Shown piece by piece: positions 35,197 to 46,599 of a DNA stretch of 64,000 nt. The DNA lies in the NCBI GenBank assembly GCA_026120035.1, contig JALRME010000005.1, positions 1,674,001 to 1,738,000 on the forward strand, read 5' to 3'. The stretch is from Coleophoma eucalyptorum (lineage: Eukaryota; Ascomycota; Leotiomycetes; Helotiales; Dermateaceae). A model generated the notes under the pieces. That model made no database searches, was not told where the DNA came from, and worked only from the letters and a program-made list of their open reading frames with translations. A program made the position numbers and the translations under genes. Each line of letters starts with the position of its first letter. Position 1 is the stretch's first letter.

Positions 35197-35308
35197 TATT
35201 TTACGAAGACTTGATGTCGTCCGTCGTATATATTAGCTTGCCTTAAGTCGCTTTCATTTTGAAGTTTAAAATTACTCTCTTACTACCTGTGTTTGAGCGA
35301 TTGGCAAG

Positions 35309-37000
35309 ATGACCTCCATTCTCCAGTTATCTTTATTGCTTATTGCTAGTTTCCTGTTGTACAGTATTGTCACCTATATAACTACCAGGTACCAAAATTA
35401 TACACTTGCGAAGAAATTAGGCTGTGCATCTGCACCTATTCTACCATGCCCAGATCCACTGGGAATCAGCTTTGTTACTAAGATTATAAAATCAAACAAT
35501 GCAGGGAAGTTATTGGACTATATCCAGGAGCGGGTAGAGATAGTTTCAAAACAAGAACGCAGGGAGGTATTCACGTATCAAACGCACATTTTTAGAAATT
35601 GGCACTTCTTCACATGCGATCCGAAGAACCTCCAAGCAGTACTTGCTACTCAGTTCAAGGACTTTGGCCTGGGACCTATTCGAACTGGCACATTTTCCCC
35701 CCTGTGAGTCTATCTGTCATTATTATCTCTTCTATTTCCAAAGCTAAATTATTTCTCTCAGACTAGGAAATGGCATTTTTTCTGCTAATGGAGCACAATG
35801 GGAGCATTCACGTGCTCTTTTACGGCCCCAATTCGCTCGAGAGCAAGTCAGCAATCTCGAATTAGAGGAAATCCATCTACAGAATATGTTGCTAGCCTTA
35901 CCTATCAATTCAGATGGTTGGACGAAGACAATAGATATGCTGCCAATTAACTTGCGCTTGACCCTCGATTCCGCCTCAGAGTTCTTCACTGGCGAAAGTA
36001 CCAATACCCAGCTATCCGCTCTGGAAGGCCACAGTAGCTCAAAAACTGATGAAGCCTTTGTTTCTGCTTTCGAAACCAGCCAAGACATAATCGCGAAAGC
36101 TTTTCGCTACAACGATTGGTATTCTATCGGGTTGACCAAGGAATATTATGAGGCATGCAAAGTTTGTCATCAGTACATGGATCGTTATGTTTTGAAAGCT
36201 GTTTCTCAAGAGAAGGACAGGGTTCTAGTACCCGAAGAGAAACACAAATATATCTTCCTTGAAGAGCTTGCGCGTGTGACACAAGATCCGGTTGAAATTC
36301 GCGACCAGCTGCTCTCTATCCTCGTAGCTGGGCGTGATACCACCGCCTCCCTCCTCAGCTTTTTCTGGCTCTTGATGTCTCAGCATCAGAATGTTTTCCA
36401 CAAGCTTCGAAATAGTGTCATAAAAGAATTCGGAACATATCAAAATCCTCGAAATATTACATTCTCTAGCCTGAAGGCCAGCGTGTATCTTCAGTGGTGT
36501 ATGAACGAGACGCTCAGGCTATTTCCAACTGTGCCAATTAATGGCCGCAGGAGCGTTAAAGATACCACCTTACCACGTGGCGGTGGCCCAGATGGACTAT
36601 CCCCAGTGTTCGTTCCCAAAGATACCCAGGTCACCTATAGTGTGTACGCCATGCACAGAAATAAGGAACTTTGGGGTGCAGACGCGAATGACTTCATCCC
36701 TGAGCGTTGGGAAAGAAAGAAAGTCGGCTTTGAATACTTACCGTTTAATGGCGGACCCAGGTCAGTTCTCTGTTGTGACTCATTTTTCAGTAAATCAGAT
36801 TAATGATGGAAATTAGAATTTGTTTAGGTCAACAGTTTGCACTCACAGAGGCCGGATACATCACTGTGCGCCTTTTACAAAGGTTTGATAAGCTAGATGG
36901 TTCAGCAATGGATGGATTACCTTATGATTGGTACTTAACCTTGACAGGAAGGCCGAAGCATGGTGTCAAATTAAGGTTTCACGCAGCTGAGGAAGACTAA
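35309..37000 (+). CDS. Cytochrome P450, CYP52-type (alkane/fatty-acid hydroxylase clan)
   Basis: Three exons (35309-35703, 35762-36760, 36817-37000; introns 58 and 56 bp) join in frame to 525 residues. A hydrophobic N-terminus (about 4-25) anchors it in the endoplasmic reticulum. The I-helix motif AGRDTT is at 321-326, the ExxR (ETLR) at 381-384 and the haem loop FNGGPRICLGQ has Cys467 as iron ligand, with the second intron falling between Arg and Ile of that loop. The stretch [20 protein letters not shown] and the FIPERW motif are typical of the fungal CYP52/CYP539/CYP584 group, whose members oxidise alkanes and fatty acids or tailor secondary metabolites using NADPH-P450 reductase. A palindromic GATA element lies upstream. 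The natural substrate cannot be told from sequence. Confidence 0.92.
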
Positions 37001-38150
37001 AGTCTTGATTGGTACATCAGAAGTTATATATGTCTATTAACTATCTTTTAAATAGCTTTAAGGACCTATCGGCAAGAATTTATTCTTTATATTTGTTAAA
37101 CCAGGAAAATCTGGATTTGGGTCGCTATCGCCTATACCTTCTCCTTATCAAGATCTGCTATCTCCCTTATCTCATGATAGACAGGCTCTAAGCGCTTAGC
37201 GTTACTGGTTGTGTGCTTTGCAATTAGAGAGGCCAAAATAGAACTTGTAAAGAGGTTAAAACAATGGCCCAAAGAAGCCAGACCCACTCTCTTGTCTGAC
37301 AATAAACTTTAAAGTAGAGTATAAGAAACTTTCGAGAGAGCACAAGATCCCCCCAAATACTGGTGAGAAAAGTGAACACGTTAGCGAGTATACTCTTTTT
37401 GTAATTCAAATCCAATGACCACACTAAATCCCATATAATTGATAGACAGCCTTTTTTTGTATAAGTAATGTTGGATTTCATTTTTATCTTAATACGCCTT
37501 TCCAACCATTGTAAGACAATGAAACTAGTGATACAGACTAATGTCAAAGATATGAGAGCAGATTCATAAGGAACTACCAAGAAAGAAGCTAGCAAGAAGT
37601 ATTTAGAAAAACCAGAATTTACTTTTGAAGCAACATATTACCTAAGTCTTGGCCAAATCTACGATGGCCATCATATCAAATGGAATCCAAACCTTTCATG
37701 TAATTTCTATTTTTATTGGTTCAACCAACCTTGCACTTGGGTAATTAGTCAGGGAGGTATCCATTACCTAGATCCCCTTCTTTGATAGCTTCCCTCTTAT
37801 CCAGATCCTACACCTTATACATAATTAAGTCACATGAGTTCGCAAGTATGAGCATAAACTCCATTTCCTACTCTATACGCAATATGTTGACTGACTAAAA
37901 CTTAACATAAAAACAACAGCAGTACCACAATTATTCTTCGGGTATCTTTAGCAGAATAAACTGTACCCTCCAGTACAGACTATATTGATCGCCGTCACAC
38001 TACTATTTCGTAGATTGCTGCTCTTGAATCTCCACTCCAAGGACTGGATCAAGAGGTTTGAAGCATTCGTGTCGCTGTACTCATCTGGAGCTAGGGAGTG
38101 ACAGCTCTGAATCTTACTAGAAATATAAGAGTCTTCCGAATCTATTATAA
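37001..38150. other. AT-rich spacer between convergent genes, doubtful membrane-protein frame
   Basis: A minus-strand open frame without an ATG start (37224-37595) is very hydrophobic, with about three potential membrane segments (for example ISLTLVCITSFIVLQWLERR). AT-rich DNA gives such frames by chance, and I do not recognise a family. Otherwise the stretch holds the 3' ends of the P450 and regulator genes. Confidence 0.35.
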
Positions 38151-39824
38151 TCAACCAGTATTGATACTAGGCGAATACTCCAGAATACGAACTCCAGATT
38201 TACGCAACTCATTTAGCACGCTTGCTACCCATTTCAACTCACCTTCATACTCTGGATGTCTGCTAATCGTTGAAGAAACAATTACCAAAGGTGAAATCGC
38301 CGTAAATGGGCCTAGAGCCAGCATTGAACTTTGCATGCAGTACTCAACCGACTGACACACATTACGAGCTGGAGATATAAAGTCGTTACGATTATCCATA
38401 GAAGGCAGTTCGGATATATTAACCTCAGTTGGAGGCAGCGGAATCGAGTGAATTAGTCGATAGAGTTGACACATTCCAGACCAAAGAAGAGTTTGTGTCG
38501 CCCAGTAGAACATCATCACTTTCGCTACTCTTAGGTCTGGGAAATGTAATGCCACTGGAAATATCCTGGTCCAATTTGGAGCATTTGTATCAATAGAAAA
38601 GTTCCTCTCGGAAAATTTTGCCCAATACGGAGGACCGGGTAGGCTAAGCCGAAACTCTTGGTAGAAATTCAGCAACTTAGAGTCCAATGCCCAACAAGAC
38701 TTGATTACTGCTATTGCAGATCCACGAAGATTTTCAGGCTCGAGATCATTCATAGCTTTAACACGAGAGAGTATTGTTGGAGCGAGAGCCAGAATATCGA
38801 GGACCTTGTCCAATGGTGACTTAGGAGATTGCTTCCAGGGGGTATTAATCCACGCTGGCTCGGTCAAATAGTTGGGCTGGCATGTTTCCAAAGTTCGTAA
38901 TATCTATTGCCCAAATTTACTTAATCAGCATGAATAGGTGAAAGGAAGATAAAGAGAGTATTTACACCTTGAATTCGAAAAGTGACAAAAATTTGATGTG
39001 CTAGGCCAGTCGAATGTGCCTCGGAACCGCGTAGCTGTACAAGCTTGGCACACCCGCTATGGTGACTGATATAACCATAGACATTATTGGAAGGACATTC
39101 AATAAGCTCGTACATAGCAAGTGCCATACATGCCGCCAGGGTTTCGTCCTTATATAATAATCCAGGATCCAAAAGTGCATTTCTAAGTTTTAATAGACCT
39201 TTCGTATATAGTCTTTGGCTCTCTATAACCATCCTAGGCTCATCGCTCTGGCGGCCCAGAGCAAGGCTACATAATGCCATGCTTGCAATCTCCAAGGCTG
39301 GTGTGAGTGTTTCGAGACCCGGTAGTAGGCAAATCCATGGCTCCTCGCCAGCGGGTCCTATCATGGAAATTGGAACATAGGAGCAGATGTATGCATATAG
39401 CAGTTGGCGACGGTATGATGGCAGGTGGCAGACACTCATGAGCGGATCGATGAGTCTGGCCGCTGCATTTGGTTGAATTCTTCCTTTGGTAAGATTTCTC
39501 GAAGCTGTCGATAGCGGACTCCAATCAAGGGTATCATTTTGACGAGGATTGTCAGTTTCCTGCGGGATCTTGACACATGAGTCACCGCAAATATTTGTTT
39601 CAAAATTAGAATGGACAAATATCAGCTCTCGCTGGTAGCCACTACATAGCAAACCACGTTTTATACACTGGGCACAATGCGGTTTTTGGAGCCCACACTG
39701 GGAAAGATATTGTTAGTGAATGTGGGAAGAGGGAGCATACTTCAGGATTCAGATTTGCACTGACCCGAACTTTTCGACGCCGACAGATATGGCACCCACG
39801 CGACCCGCCTTGAATCCCGACCAT
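38151..39824 (-). CDS. Zn2Cys6 transcription factor with fungal-specific domain
   Basis: Three exons (39824-39765, 39697-38966, 38903-38151) join in frame to 514 residues. The zinc cluster has the exact C-x2-C-x6-C-x6-C-x2-C-x6-C layout (Cys 11, 14, 21, 28, 31 and 38) and is split by the 67-bp first intron just before Cys21, a common place in such genes. The basic run RRRKVR contacts DNA. The rest is helical and fits the Fungal_trans_2 (PF11951) regulatory domain (DPLMSVCHLPSYRRQLLYAY; DETLAACMALAMYELIECPS). The donor GTAAAT of intron 2 was chosen over a nearby GTGTAA because only it restores the frame. It is divergent from the DUF7702 gene, sharing a 441-bp upstream region, and convergent with the P450, so either could be a target. 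Targets are unknown. Confidence 0.9.
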
Positions 39825-40265
39825 GCCGACAAAGCCTCGGCTGAACACAAGGCAGAATTTGTAAAGTGATATAGTTACAACTGTAGCATTCTGGAAATGA
39901 CTTGGTCTGAGTTTCGAACAGAGAAAAATGATTTGGATTTGGTTGCTGAAGGTTGTATTTTAGATGCACGACGTTGACGTGGATTATGGCTAAACCATTC
40001 TTAGAAAGGGAATGCGAATGTGGCTGAGACGACCTTGCCAAATTCCACCTAGTCGGGAGACGCTAAGTGTCGGCGTTATTGAATGTGAGGCAATGCCCTT
40101 GACCCACTACGCCTATGGAGATACGTGCGTATCACATCAAATGTTATACTAAAAGGTATAAAAGATACAATTCCTGATGCAAGAGAGTGATATAAAACAA
40201 TTAGATTTTTCTGAATCTGTAACTCGCGTTTCCGGTTTCCATCACTTATTATCTTCGATTCCACT
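39825..40265. promoter_or_regulatory. Shared upstream region of the Zn2Cys6 regulator and the DUF7702 gene
   Basis: The two start codons are divergent and 441 bp apart, so this stretch must hold both promoters. A clear TATA element for the DUF7702 gene is at 40157. An inverted CGG pair, the usual Zn2Cys6 target, is not obvious. Confidence 0.5.
40157..40164 (+). promoter_or_regulatory. TATA box of the DUF7702 gene
   Basis: TATAAAAG lies 109 bp before the ATG at 40266, a usual distance. Confidence 0.55.
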
Positions 40266-41201
40266 ATGCTGAACGGCCGCTCTATTGTTGGCATTGCCCA
40301 AATTGCGCTTTTCACACCAGGCGCTATCGCATCGGCATATCTTCTCTTCATTCGGCATAGGCGGTTGCGAATTCCGTGGTATTTTCTTCTTTTCTTCTCT
40401 CTCAGTAAGGATTTTCGAATGTCACTCTTTTGCGGGCATGAACTTACTTAATATCAGTCCGAATCTCGACGGGAATCGTGGTAATATTGTATGAGTTCCA
40501 TCAGAATAGCATAGGGCTTACAACTGCGGCGCTTGTCCTTCTTGCTGCCGGCGTTATACCTCTTCTTCTGACAACATTGGGCTTCATCAAGATTCTGTAG
40601 GTCCCAGTAGCAAATCTGTGCCGACTTCGAGCTCTCGCTCACAAGTTTTGATATAGGGTCGACAATTGTGACAAGATGCATCGTATTAAACGTGCCGTGG
40701 TTTTTCTCCGTATGGTATTTCTTATCTGTGTCCTCCTAATTGCGGCTGGAGGAGCCATAGACGGAGCAGGCAATTCCCAAAGTCTGATGCGGGTTGGCAA
40801 TGATCTTATTAAAGCCGCTTATATCATTATTGCAATCACGCTGGTCATATTTCTTGTCTTCCAAATACATATATACAGCTTTGGAATGCAGTATGACCTC
40901 CCCAGATCTAGCATGACCGTAAGTTAAATTATTAAAGCAAGCTGTAACGTAACTGAGCTAGGCGTACAATGGCTAATATATATCAAAATAGATTGTTAAG
41001 GTCCTATTCTTTGTGGATATTTTCCTCGTAATACGAGTTATATATTCATTACTTTCGATATTCAGGTTCAATCAGACTCATTACAGCTGGAGTCCTCTTT
41101 ATGGCTCGGTGGCCGCGTTTACTATTATGGGACTGGTAACCGAGTGTATTATTGTGGGGTCGTATATTATTCTCGGATTATCAATCCCTATCTTACGATG
41201 A
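40266..41201 (+). CDS. Seven-helix membrane protein, DUF7702 family
   Basis: Four exons (40266-40404, 40458-40596, 40657-40918, 40992-41201) join in frame to 249 residues; introns are 53, 60, 73 bp. About seven membrane helices follow one another (SIVGIAQIALFTPGAIASAY, TAALVLLAAGVIPLLLTT, MVFLICVLLIAAGGA, AAYIIIAITLVIFLVFQ and, last, SPLYGSVAAFTIMGLVTECI). The order and the RI-x-Y-S-L-L-S-x-F and GSVAAF stretches fit DUF7702, a fungal family of unknown function loosely like RTA1-type proteins. The third exon start (40657) was chosen because only it keeps the frame. It is divergent from the Zn2Cys6 gene, which may control it. Role unknown; transport or lipid handling is only a guess. Confidence 0.8.
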
Positions 41202-41332
41202 AATACTGCCACAGACATACTTGGGATGGCGGGGAACTTGTAAATACTAGACAATGATACCAATGTTAGAACTTGGTTTAGAGAACGATAGAAAAAATTT
41301 ATATTATTTTCAAAAGAATATAAGTAACAAGT

Positions 41333-42429
41333 CTACGCATAACCTGGATACGGTGAAAATAGTGCTAATGATGCCTTCCACTTCTTTGTCTCTGTTTGCC
41401 AGTATCTAGTCTCCCACATCTCTGATTTTGCCCAAAGACTATAGTAAAGCCAATCAAAGACTGTAGGAAGTGGTACGGTTATCTCGCCGTCAAATCCAGC
41501 ATATTTGCCCTCGGTAGGAATTGGTGCAGTAGAATCATGGTCAGTATCTATAGCTCTAAGAAAAAGAGTTTCGACGTTTCCCAATATAGGTGCCACAAAT
41601 TTTTTTCTGCTTGTAACATTCTCATGATGGATTGTATATTCGTCCGCAATAAGGAAACAGTTTTGTCTTGCTCCTACTGGGATCTCTCCGGCATCTCTTA
41701 TCGTTCGGAACTTCTCTTTGAGGGTATTAGTCGTGATACCGTCTAGTGTTTTCTTGTCTGACACAAAAGCTGAGCGGTGCATTGGCTATAGCTGATCTCC
41801 GGATCTCCAAAGATTGAGACTACGCTTGCTAGTCTGCTTATAATATTCTTGAAACTGCTTCCAAGATAGATCTTTCTCATCATCGGTTTTAGTATAAGCC
41901 GTACAGAAGCATACAAATCCCTACTGCAGTTCATTAGTATCAAAGAGTTCCTGTAATCATCTGGGACATGGCGTAGCCAAGGCTTCCTCGATTAAAGAGC
42001 AACGACGTTCGCGTCTTGCATAGATGTTTCCGAAGGTTCTTTTACTATAGGTTGGGCTTGCAACTCATCGACGGACTGGACGGACTCTTGAGCTCTCTGT
42101 AATAGAAAACGAACCGTGTAAGGCATGCCAAGGGTCGTAATAGCTTTATCTTGGCGAAGGTTATTTGCTATATGATCAGATCGATCAGAAGCAGCACCAT
42201 GCCGGATAATATGAACTCCATCCTTAGTAAGTTTACCATGGTTCGCAAGAGCTTTGGCGAAGAGATCTTGTTTCGAAAAACCCACTTTGGCGCGACAAAG
42301 ACGATCTTCTTCCTCTGCAGGTAATCGGTCTAGGATTTGACTACGCTCCAGGGGTGTGATTGAGCTTGGATCTCTAATAGCGTTCCAGTAGGGTAGTTTC
42401 TGATCTTTATTCAACTCCATAGTGGCCAT
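41333..42429 (-). pseudogene. Uncharacterised fungal protein gene broken by stop codons
   Basis: An ATG at 42429, preceded by TATAAAAG at about 42496, opens a 145-codon frame (LPYWNAIRDPSSITPLERSQ; RLPAEEEDRLCRAKVGFSKQ) ending at 41992. Another frame carries on as EEALATPCPR stop LQELFDTNELQ stop GFVCFCTAYTKTDDEKDLSW and, after a third stop, a 149-codon piece down to 41333 (RTIRDAGEIPVGARQNCFLI). Together these resemble a large fungal family without known function (N-terminal PYW...LTPxER...RLP; C-terminal half with IRDxF and VCLIADE-like parts). The three stops fit CGA or CAG changed to TGA or TAG by C-to-T mutation, as in RIP, and the gene lies only about 200 bp from the repeat block. An intron joining the first two frames is not excluded, but the stops remain. 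Confidence 0.55.
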
Positions 42430-42553
42430 ATAGGACGTCCTACAAGCGTCTGCACTCTAGGTTGTAAAACTGAAGACGTTCTGGGGCTTTTATAGAGTGA
42501 TAGGTTCAGCTAAGAAAGCTACCTATTTACGGCTATTCCTTAACGTATATGAT

Positions 42554-43303
42554 AAGCGAGTGTACCATACAAGCGAGTGTACCACTTTCTAGTATAATAC
42601 GCTACTTTTACTTTAACAGACTATAATTCTACAACGAAACATAATAGAGCTTTCATATGAAAGCAGAGTTAACCTTATACTCGAAATACTTCGTACGACC
42701 CCGAAAATAAGCCTTAGGGCTATAGCAAAGACCTATAATATCTCGTATGTTACTATCCTACGGCGACGCGCCGGAATTCTTCTACGACGTGATTCTCCAC
42801 CAAACTCGAAGAAACTTATAATACTCGAAGAAGAAGCTATTCTACGTTATATAATTAAACTAGCGACGCGATTATTTCCTCCTCGATTAAGTAGTATTGA
42901 AGATATAGTAAATCAACTCCTACGTGTACGCGACGTACCTCTAGTTGGTAAGCGCTAGGCCTATAACTTTGTATAGCGTTAGCTAGAGCTTCGTATACGC
43001 TTTACTCGAAAATACGACTACCAGAGAGCCTTATACGAAGATCCGAAGGTTATTAAAGTATAGTTTGCGCTCGTACGGAATACAAAAGCCAAGTACGAGA
43101 TCGTAAACGAGGATATATATAACTTTAACGAAACGGGGTTTATAATAGGTATAATATTCCCTAGAATGGTAGTTATAACTATAGAAGGTCGTAGTAGGGC
43201 TAAATTAGCCTAGCCTAGGAATAGAGAACGGGCTATAGTAATATAGGGAGTTTCTACGATAGGGTGGGCTCTTCCACCTTTTATTATTCTAGCAGCCTAG
43301 TAC
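42554..43303 (+). mobile_element. Pogo/Fot1-like DNA transposon, left part, mutated
   Basis: From about 42640 the plus strand reads as the N-terminal half of a pogo/Fot1-type (Tc1-mariner superfamily) transposase. It has a helix-turn-helix region (ISLRAIAKTYNISYVTILRR), a linker with RRDSPPNSKKL, and the start of the DDE domain (YNFNETGF at about 43115-43140; GWALPPFIILAA at about 43265-43298). The first catalytic Asp of the usual NFDETGF is Asn here, a G-to-A change. Many TAG/TAA codons stand where CAG/CAA is expected. Twin AAGCGAGTGTACCA copies at 42554 and 42571 may belong to the terminal repeat. The frame breaks off at the AGTAC duplication where Gypsy A begins and resumes at 57673. Confidence 0.8.
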
Positions 43304-43599
43304 TGTAAAGACACAGGTTTGATCAATGGCAGGATAGAGGTGTTTGGGAGCATAATAACCTTATATTGACTATATCCTATAGGTCTCGTACGAAGGACAC
43401 AAAAAAGATAAGAAAAGAAGAAGAGAAAGAAACCAAATTCCATAATATGTCCCTCTTATATGCTTACTGGGTCCGAAACCCCTCCGACTCTGCTCATACT
43501 CGCTTACGCATACTGTCTTGGGTCACATAACATATGTTTGATCATATGATATATATCTGGATTCCCAATTGTCTATTCTAAGTATGTCAGGTTCTTACA
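43304..43599 (-). repeat. 3' LTR of Gypsy A (296 bp)
   Basis: It matches the LTR at 57372-57667 in length, with about twelve differences that are all transitions, mostly in CpA/TpG contexts (for example GACACAGG versus GACATAGG). Confidence 0.93.
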
Positions 43600-43602
43600 T
43601 TA

Positions 43603-43615
43603 CCCCCCTCCTTTT
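43603..43615 (-). other. Polypurine tract of Gypsy A
   Basis: The minus strand reads AAAAGGAGGGGGG followed by TAA directly before the 3' LTR, the usual plus-strand primer site. It fixes the orientation of the element. Confidence 0.75.
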
Positions 43616-43888
43616 GTGACTGTTTGTCCTCAAACAGTGTCGGAGGCGATACGGTAGGTTTTCGGGATGGAACAAAGAAAATCCTACCTAGTATTGTTGA
43701 TTTCTATTGACACAAAGGACAATACTAAGGATCTTAGTATTATCGATTTTGAACAATAGTAGTAGGTAGATATAAGCCAAGAAATTTCCTCCTGGCTTTC
43801 TCTCTTTCTTTCTTTCTTTGGCTTCCTGAAAAAATCACAAATCGTACGTATGCCTCCAGACTTGTTGTTTGGATACTGACTTATATAG

Positions 43889-43889
<1 letters not shown>

Positions 43890-43920
<31 letters not shown>

Positions 43921-43921
43921 C
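43890..43921. repeat. AATC microsatellite
   Basis: About eight copies of the tetranucleotide AATC stand in tandem inside the 3' region of Gypsy A, just before the antisense gene. Confidence 0.9.
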
Positions 43922-43984
43922 GTAGGTTTATGGTCGGGGGGGTTTCGTAGGGGTTTCGGTCTCGCTAACCATAAGTATAGCACC

Positions 43985-44687
43985 ATGCCTATCCCTGTTC
44001 CCGCCGGTGCCCTCCCGGGTGCCCACCGAGTCTGTTGCGTGCGGTGCCTACGCCGCATAAAGGTCCATAGGGACCATGATTGTGATTTCTCAAAGAAATC
44101 ATCCAAGAAGTGTACTTATTGCATACAGCAGAACGCAGCGTATGTTCCGGTAAGTTCCTTACAGTTTCCCACTCCGAAACCCCTCCGACTTAGCTCATAC
44201 TCTATAGCTACCCTAGTTCGTGGAGGAGGAGTTCGCGGCTCTTCGGGTGTGTGGGGAGGAAGGAGAGGTCCGGGCTGCCGCGGTAGCGCTAGATGAAGTC
44301 CTATTGGTAGCCGATACGGAGGCTCCAAAGGACCTTGCCTCCTGCCAGATGGCTCTTCTGGAGGAGACTCGGTTCCTACGGGCCGAAACTCGACGCCTTT
44401 GGGAGCAAGAGGAGGAGTTCCGGGGGGAGACTCGTGCCTTCATAGCAGAGGCTCGCGCCTAGATGGAGGTAAGTTCTGATTCAGATCCGAAAGCCCTCCG
44501 AATCAGTTCTGACATCCATAGGGGGTAATGATGGAGAGGGGTGCGGCTGCCAAGAAGGCGCCCACCAAGAAGGGTGGAAAGAGGAAGCGAGGGGAGGTCG
44601 GGGGGGGATTCGGCTTTGGGGGGCACTACCACCACCACTGGCTTTGGTCCCGAGGGCGGGGAGGAAGAGGAGGAAACTAGGGAGTAG
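43985..44687 (+). pseudogene. Antisense accessory gene of Gypsy A: Cys-rich module, coiled coil, Lys-rich tail
   Basis: On the strand opposite to gag-pol, an ATG in a good context (CACCATGCC) opens exon 1 (43985-44149). This has a CxxC-x11-C-x9-CxxC pattern at residues 18, 21, 33, 43 and 46 (CVRCLRRIKV; KCTYCIQQN), a zinc-finger-like module. A GTAAGT donor and a CTATAG acceptor join it to exon 2 (44208 to about 44468), a charged heptad-like helix (LEETRFLRAETRRLWEQEEE). After a second GTAAGT a Lys-rich stretch (KKAPTKKGGKRKRGE) could be a nuclear signal, and an acidic end stops at 44687 after a shift in a G run. Two TAG codons (where CAG is expected) break it. It lies between pol and the 3' LTR. 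Function unknown; DNA or RNA binding is inferred from the module. Gypsy B has a counterpart. Confidence 0.6.
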
Positions 44688-45199
44688 GCCCTGTTTCGGA
44701 AGGGAATCTTCTCTATTCTCTTCGTGGTATTGACTTCGATTGGGCCCTAGTACGGTAGTAGCCCTCTGTTGGTGAATCTAACTAGGTGTTCCAAAAGGGT
44801 TGATATTACAAGAGAATAAGTAGATACGCCTTGAATCAGAGGGTAGTTTAGAATGAAATATAACCCTCTTTTCTTCTGATTTTAAGCTATCGCTATTACT
44901 ACTTAACTAAGTGATTCTTAACTAGGTGATTATCTACCAAGTGATCATAATTCTTAATTCCCTTTTCCTAGGCATTCAACCAGTCGGATAGGTTTCGAGG
45001 GGGTCCCGGCTTCGTAGGATATAGCTGGTGGAATTCCTATAATTTCCTAGGGGCTCCTATGAAGTTAGATGCTAGGTACTAGGTCGGATCCGAATCGTGG
45101 CCGACCTAGCTAACTTGATATTTTAAGGAGTTCCTAACCAATTTGATAGCTAGTATCTCTTGGACTTCCTATTCTTCTTGGCCTGAAATAACCTCTGGA

Positions 45200-46250
45200 T
45201 CTAGGGCAGGCTTTTCTTGACCTAGCAGAGGGTTATTTAGGTATTTAGAAAGTACGTCTGGGGAGAATACATCGTAGATCCTAGATCCAGCTGGTAATTC
45301 TAATCTATAGGTATGGCCAACTTTTTCTAATATTCGATAAGGTCCCTTCTACTAATCGGATAGCTTTCGGCTAGGTTTCGGGTTCTTTAGATTTTTGGCT
45401 GAAAGATATACTAAATCGTTCACCTAGAGATCAACTACTCGTCTATATCGATTTATAGAGTCTATCATTCGGTTCTAAGCTACCTGTATATTCTCTTATG
45501 CTTGTTTCTATCTATCATACATTCGAGAGGCTATCTGAACTACTCTTTCGTAATTAAGCTTTTCTAGGGTATTAGTTGGTTTGGGCGTATCCTAATCCTA
45601 ACTTGTTCTCGGATCTAGTCCGAACTTAAGCCGATACAGAGCTATACCTATAGATGAATAAGGTAGAGTCATTTAGGCTCTATCTATTATAGGTATTAAT
45701 TCACTCTAGTTATCCTAATAGTAATTCACGAAAGGCCTAAGTCTCTAATCGATATATCGATTCATGATCTCAGTTTGCCTATCAGTTTGCTTATGGTAGG
45801 CTGTAGAGAGCTTGATCTTGGTTCTAATGATCCTATAGAACTCTCTCCAAAAGGAGGATACAAATTGAGGTCCTCTATCGGATATAATACTTTCCGAGGT
45901 GTGTCCGAATCTATAGATCCATTTTATGAATAGCTCTGCTATACCCTATACGTCAATGGTTTTATAATAAGGTATAGTTACCGAATCCTTTCCGAGTCGA
46001 TCTATAAACACTAGAATAAAGTCGAATCTATGCTTGTCAGGTGGGAATTCTTTGAAATCCATACATAGGTGTTATATAGGGTAATCAGGTATAGGTAATA
46101 GGTGTAGCATACCTTGCTGCTTGCTAGTATTGACATACGCAGCCTTGCATTCCTTATAATTACTTATATACCGTTTATAGTCCGAACTCATTCCGACCTA
46201 GTAATACTTCGGTGCTAGCAATTGGTAGGTTTTTATACCACCTAGATGTG
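45200..46250 (-). pseudogene. Gypsy A integrase region
   Basis: Minus-strand pieces give a zinc-binding start (GMSSDYKRYISNYKECKAAY), the core (FDFILVFIDRLGKDSVTIPY; SIISDRGPQFVSSFW; STAYHKQTDRQTEIMNRYI) with two recognisable catalytic Asp positions, and a basic C-terminal part (DLVYLSAKNLKNPKPSRKL; GPYRILEKVG). Stops at positions of Trp or Gln interrupt it. It would have joined the DNA copy to the chromosome. I see no chromodomain, unlike in element B. Confidence 0.8.
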
Positions 46251-46599
46251 TACTAGAAATTTGTCTATAAGCTTCTTGTATAAGCCTAGTGCACAACTAG
46301 GTGTTCCGAATTATATATAGCCTCCCTTGGTATAATAACAAGTTATCCTAGATAGTATATCCACTTGGTAACCTATCTCGTAGGTCGTGAAAGGATTTGC
46401 GATTCGTTTCTCGTAATTCCTAGACAAGTTCCTTGGAATTAAGTAGTATATCCCGATTCTGATCCGAATCGGCTCCGATACTAGCTATAGTAGTAATAAA
46501 AGTATTAGTTAGCTCGGTAACAATCCTTTCATCTAGTCGGTTTGTTCTTAGAAGAACCCTCGAACGACTATTATACTTAATAATATCGTAAGCCTGAAC

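Noticed and set aside
37224..37595. Hydrophobic minus-strand frame suggesting a membrane protein
   Set aside because: It has no ATG at its start and AT-rich DNA easily gives hydrophobic frames; kept only as a note in the spacer entry.
30500..41201. Secondary-metabolite gene cluster
   Set aside because: P450, hydrolase and Zn2Cys6 genes are present, but there is no polyketide, non-ribosomal peptide, terpene or RiPP core gene.
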